From contig CAIIXF020000011.1 of NCBI GenBank assembly GCA_903813345.2, positions 6,160,571 to 6,224,570 on the forward strand: 64,000 nt of DNA, given 5' to 3'. The DNA is from Owenia fusiformis (Eukaryota > Annelida > Polychaeta > Sabellida > Oweniidae). Each line of letters begins with the position of its first letter. The first letter of the stretch is position 1. The position numbers were made by a program, and so were the translations under genes. Under the pieces are notes generated by a model. The model was not told the DNA's origin and searched no databases. It saw only the letters and a program-made list of their open reading frames with translations. This document shows positions 62,354-64,000 of this stretch, piece by piece.

Positions 62354-63826
62354 CTGTAGATTGTTAAGGAAATAACATAGTAAATGGATTACTTTTTTAT
62401 TCTACTACATATAAAATAGATGTCAAAATAAGCTGTTAAAATTAACAAAATAATCAGATATTCTAATGACATTTTTGTGTAGATCTATCATTAATTTGGT
62501 AAAACATATTTGGAAACTAAAGACGAAATACATGAAAGAATTTGTATTAATCTCAACATTTTACTTCTAAAGCATTTCTAATTTTGGACACATTTTTCTC
62601 TTAATGACTGTTTTGAACAAATCTGTCATTGTAATTTACATTCTACACATCTATCCTCAAAACACAATCCCTATTGTTGTCTAAACTATACATTATTATG
62701 GAACAGTAAAACTTACTTACAATGAAGAAAACTTAGCGTAAAAGGATACTTTGAGAATGTTTCTATGACGTATGGAAGATGTACAGGAACGATGGGAGAT
62801 GCAGGAACATAATTACTGACTGCAACTGGAATAAAATACATAAATTATTTATGAGATCTCTGTCTTGGCACTGTTGGCAGTTAGCCATGATGTTTCAGGC
62901 CTGCAGCCAGAGGGGTTCCCATAGTCAAACATACTTTTAAGTCATGCCGTTTTACCATCTTAAACACCTGTCGAGTATAATTGAAACCCCCTATGAAATC
63001 TCTGTCTTGGCAGTTAGCCATGGTGTATGCTTGCAAACTTGTTCTTTCTCTGATCGCTGCTATCGAGTAACACGTGTTTTTAACATATCACATGGATATG
63101 TCTATATTAATTGAAATATGCCGGGGAAAACAACCCATGATGTTTTGCAGATACTGGAAACTCAAAAAGTAATTTCTGCAAAATTAAAATGCCATTGTTA
63201 CCTATCTTAGAGAGAACTGTATTTATACTTAATTTGGCGGTTGTTTTAATTTGGTGGATCTGCCAAATTGTTAAAGTCCGGCAATTTAAGTAGCCGCCAA
63301 ATTCAATATTTCAATCGGAACATTTCAATATTGAAAGTCCACCTTTAATAGTCGCCAAATGTTCAAAACAGCAAATCCATCAAAATAAGTCGCACCAAAT
63401 TAAGTAGAAGTACAGTAAATAACCTGGTAAAGAGCATCATCAGGGATTTTTATTATGACCAGTCCACGAAAAAATATTCCTAAAGTTTTCTTGATCTAAT
63501 CTGTTGAAATAGACCTCAAATGATATTAAAATATGTACTGGTATACACAACTAACTTATTGCAGCATATAGGACTATAGTGAGGGGGTGACAGCTTTTTG
63601 ATAAAACCCATGGATTGTACATACCAGAATAATGCAAATCTGGGGGATACCCCAGGAATAATAATGGTGGCCTTCTCCCAGCATAGTGTTCAACTCGTAA
63701 CAGTTTAGTTGTGTTGTCTAGTGATGGATAAACACATGTCATCTCAGTGGATGGGGAATGACAGTCACTATGGAGACGGCATTGTTTGTTGTCTGTTGTG
63801 GTTCTGGCAGGGAGACAGGCATATTC
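62131..63826 (-). CDS. MBTPS2: Membrane-bound transcription factor site-2 protease, last three exons
   Basis: Minus-strand exons 63826-63625, 62825-62750 and 62353-62131 join in frame through GT-AG introns and end with TAG. The translation starts EYACLPARTTTDNKQCRLHS, then EMTCVYPSL...LLRVEHYAGRRPPLLFLGYP, VAVSNYVPASPIVPVHLPYV, ETFSKYLISLSGALAILNVV and PCYALDGQW. The LDG motif (62287-62295) supplies the third zinc ligand (Asp) of this intramembrane metalloprotease, and SLSGALAIxNxVPCxALDGQWIL is near-identical to animal S2P. Two hydrophobic segments follow to the C-terminus (YSILILFGSLLLGTNIFIAM, ending FMLFVR). S2P sits in the Golgi membrane and cuts SREBP and ATF6 after S1P. The HExxH exon is beyond the window. 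It converges with NHS. Confidence 0.96.
62750..62825 (-). CDS. MBTPS2: MBTPS2 penultimate exon
   Basis: 76 nt between ttattccag and CAAA|gtatcc. It encodes AVSNYVPASPIVPVHLPYVI and ETFS, completing Lys with the next exon (AA|A). Confidence 0.92.
62834..63624 (-). other. MBTPS2 intron
   Basis: Intron between the two upstream exons; includes an aatttggcgg/ccgccaaatt inverted motif cluster (63230-63400). No exon seen. Confidence 0.75.
63625..63826 (-). CDS. MBTPS2: MBTPS2 lumenal Cys-rich exon
   Basis: 202 nt between aatttccag and TCTG|gtatgt, phase 0 in and 1 out. It encodes the lumenal Cys-containing segment CLPARTTTDNKQCRLHSDCH and RPPLLFLGYPPDLHYS. Confidence 0.92.
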
Positions 63827-64000
63827 CTGGAAATTGAAAATATGATTTTGGAATTAGGTGCATAATAAAAATATAAGACCACAAATTCAAGTATGGACTA
63901 ATCGGTATAGACTGTTACTTTCCCATTTATGCAATAATTAACGCTGGGCAGGTTGAAAGCTAAACAGAACTAAATTTCATGCCACACACATTTCTTCATA

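Overview
The window looks like AT-rich nuclear DNA from an animal, most likely a lophotrochozoan such as a mollusc. Genes are split by GT-AG introns into mostly short exons, one gene is an IFI27/ISG12-like gene, and non-coding DNA is full of MITEs, foldbacks and satellites. The species cannot be named from the sequence.

Three protein genes are supported. (1) A Nance-Horan syndrome (NHS/NHSL, fly GUK-holder) family gene on the + strand, from its second conserved exon at 29667 to the stop codon at 54986. There are six visible exons, including a 39-nt microexon and a 4.6-kb last exon. The first exon, which should carry the WAVE-homology domain, was not found and probably lies before the window. 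(2) A complete three-exon gene of 110 residues on the - strand (27655 to 26005), an IFI27/ISG12-like small membrane protein with signal peptide, TATA box and AATAAA. It probably sits inside the first intron of the NHS gene. (3) The last three exons of MBTPS2 (site-2 protease) on the - strand (63826 to 62131), in a tail-to-tail arrangement with NHS. The rest of MBTPS2 lies beyond the right edge.

Layout: 1-2.3 kb is a cluster of small foldback elements. 2.3-10.5 kb is sparse AT-rich DNA. 10.5-14.8 kb holds copies of a 1.2-kb segmental duplication. 15.2-20.9 kb is a large repeat block: a CCATGG-type palindromic array enclosing a nested palindromic element built from GATATATC satellite. 20.9-25.5 kb is sparse. 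25.5-27.9 kb is the IFI27-like gene with a decayed LINE reverse transcriptase in its first intron. 29.7-55 kb is the NHS gene, its introns carrying pogo-like MITEs, a dispersed repeat family and microsatellites. 55-59 kb holds the NHS 3' region with four well-delimited MITE/foldback insertions. 59.6-62.1 kb is probably the MBTPS2 3' UTR.

The genes do not form a pathway. NHS acts on actin/WAVE and cell junctions, MBTPS2 on membrane-bound transcription factors in the Golgi, and IFI27-like proteins are linked to innate immunity and apoptosis. NHS and MBTPS2 are also neighbours at megabase scale on the human X chromosome, so the linkage may be ancient. The most unusual sequence is the nested palindromic satellite element at 16.7-20.9 kb. 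I found no ORF with recognisable transposition functions in it.
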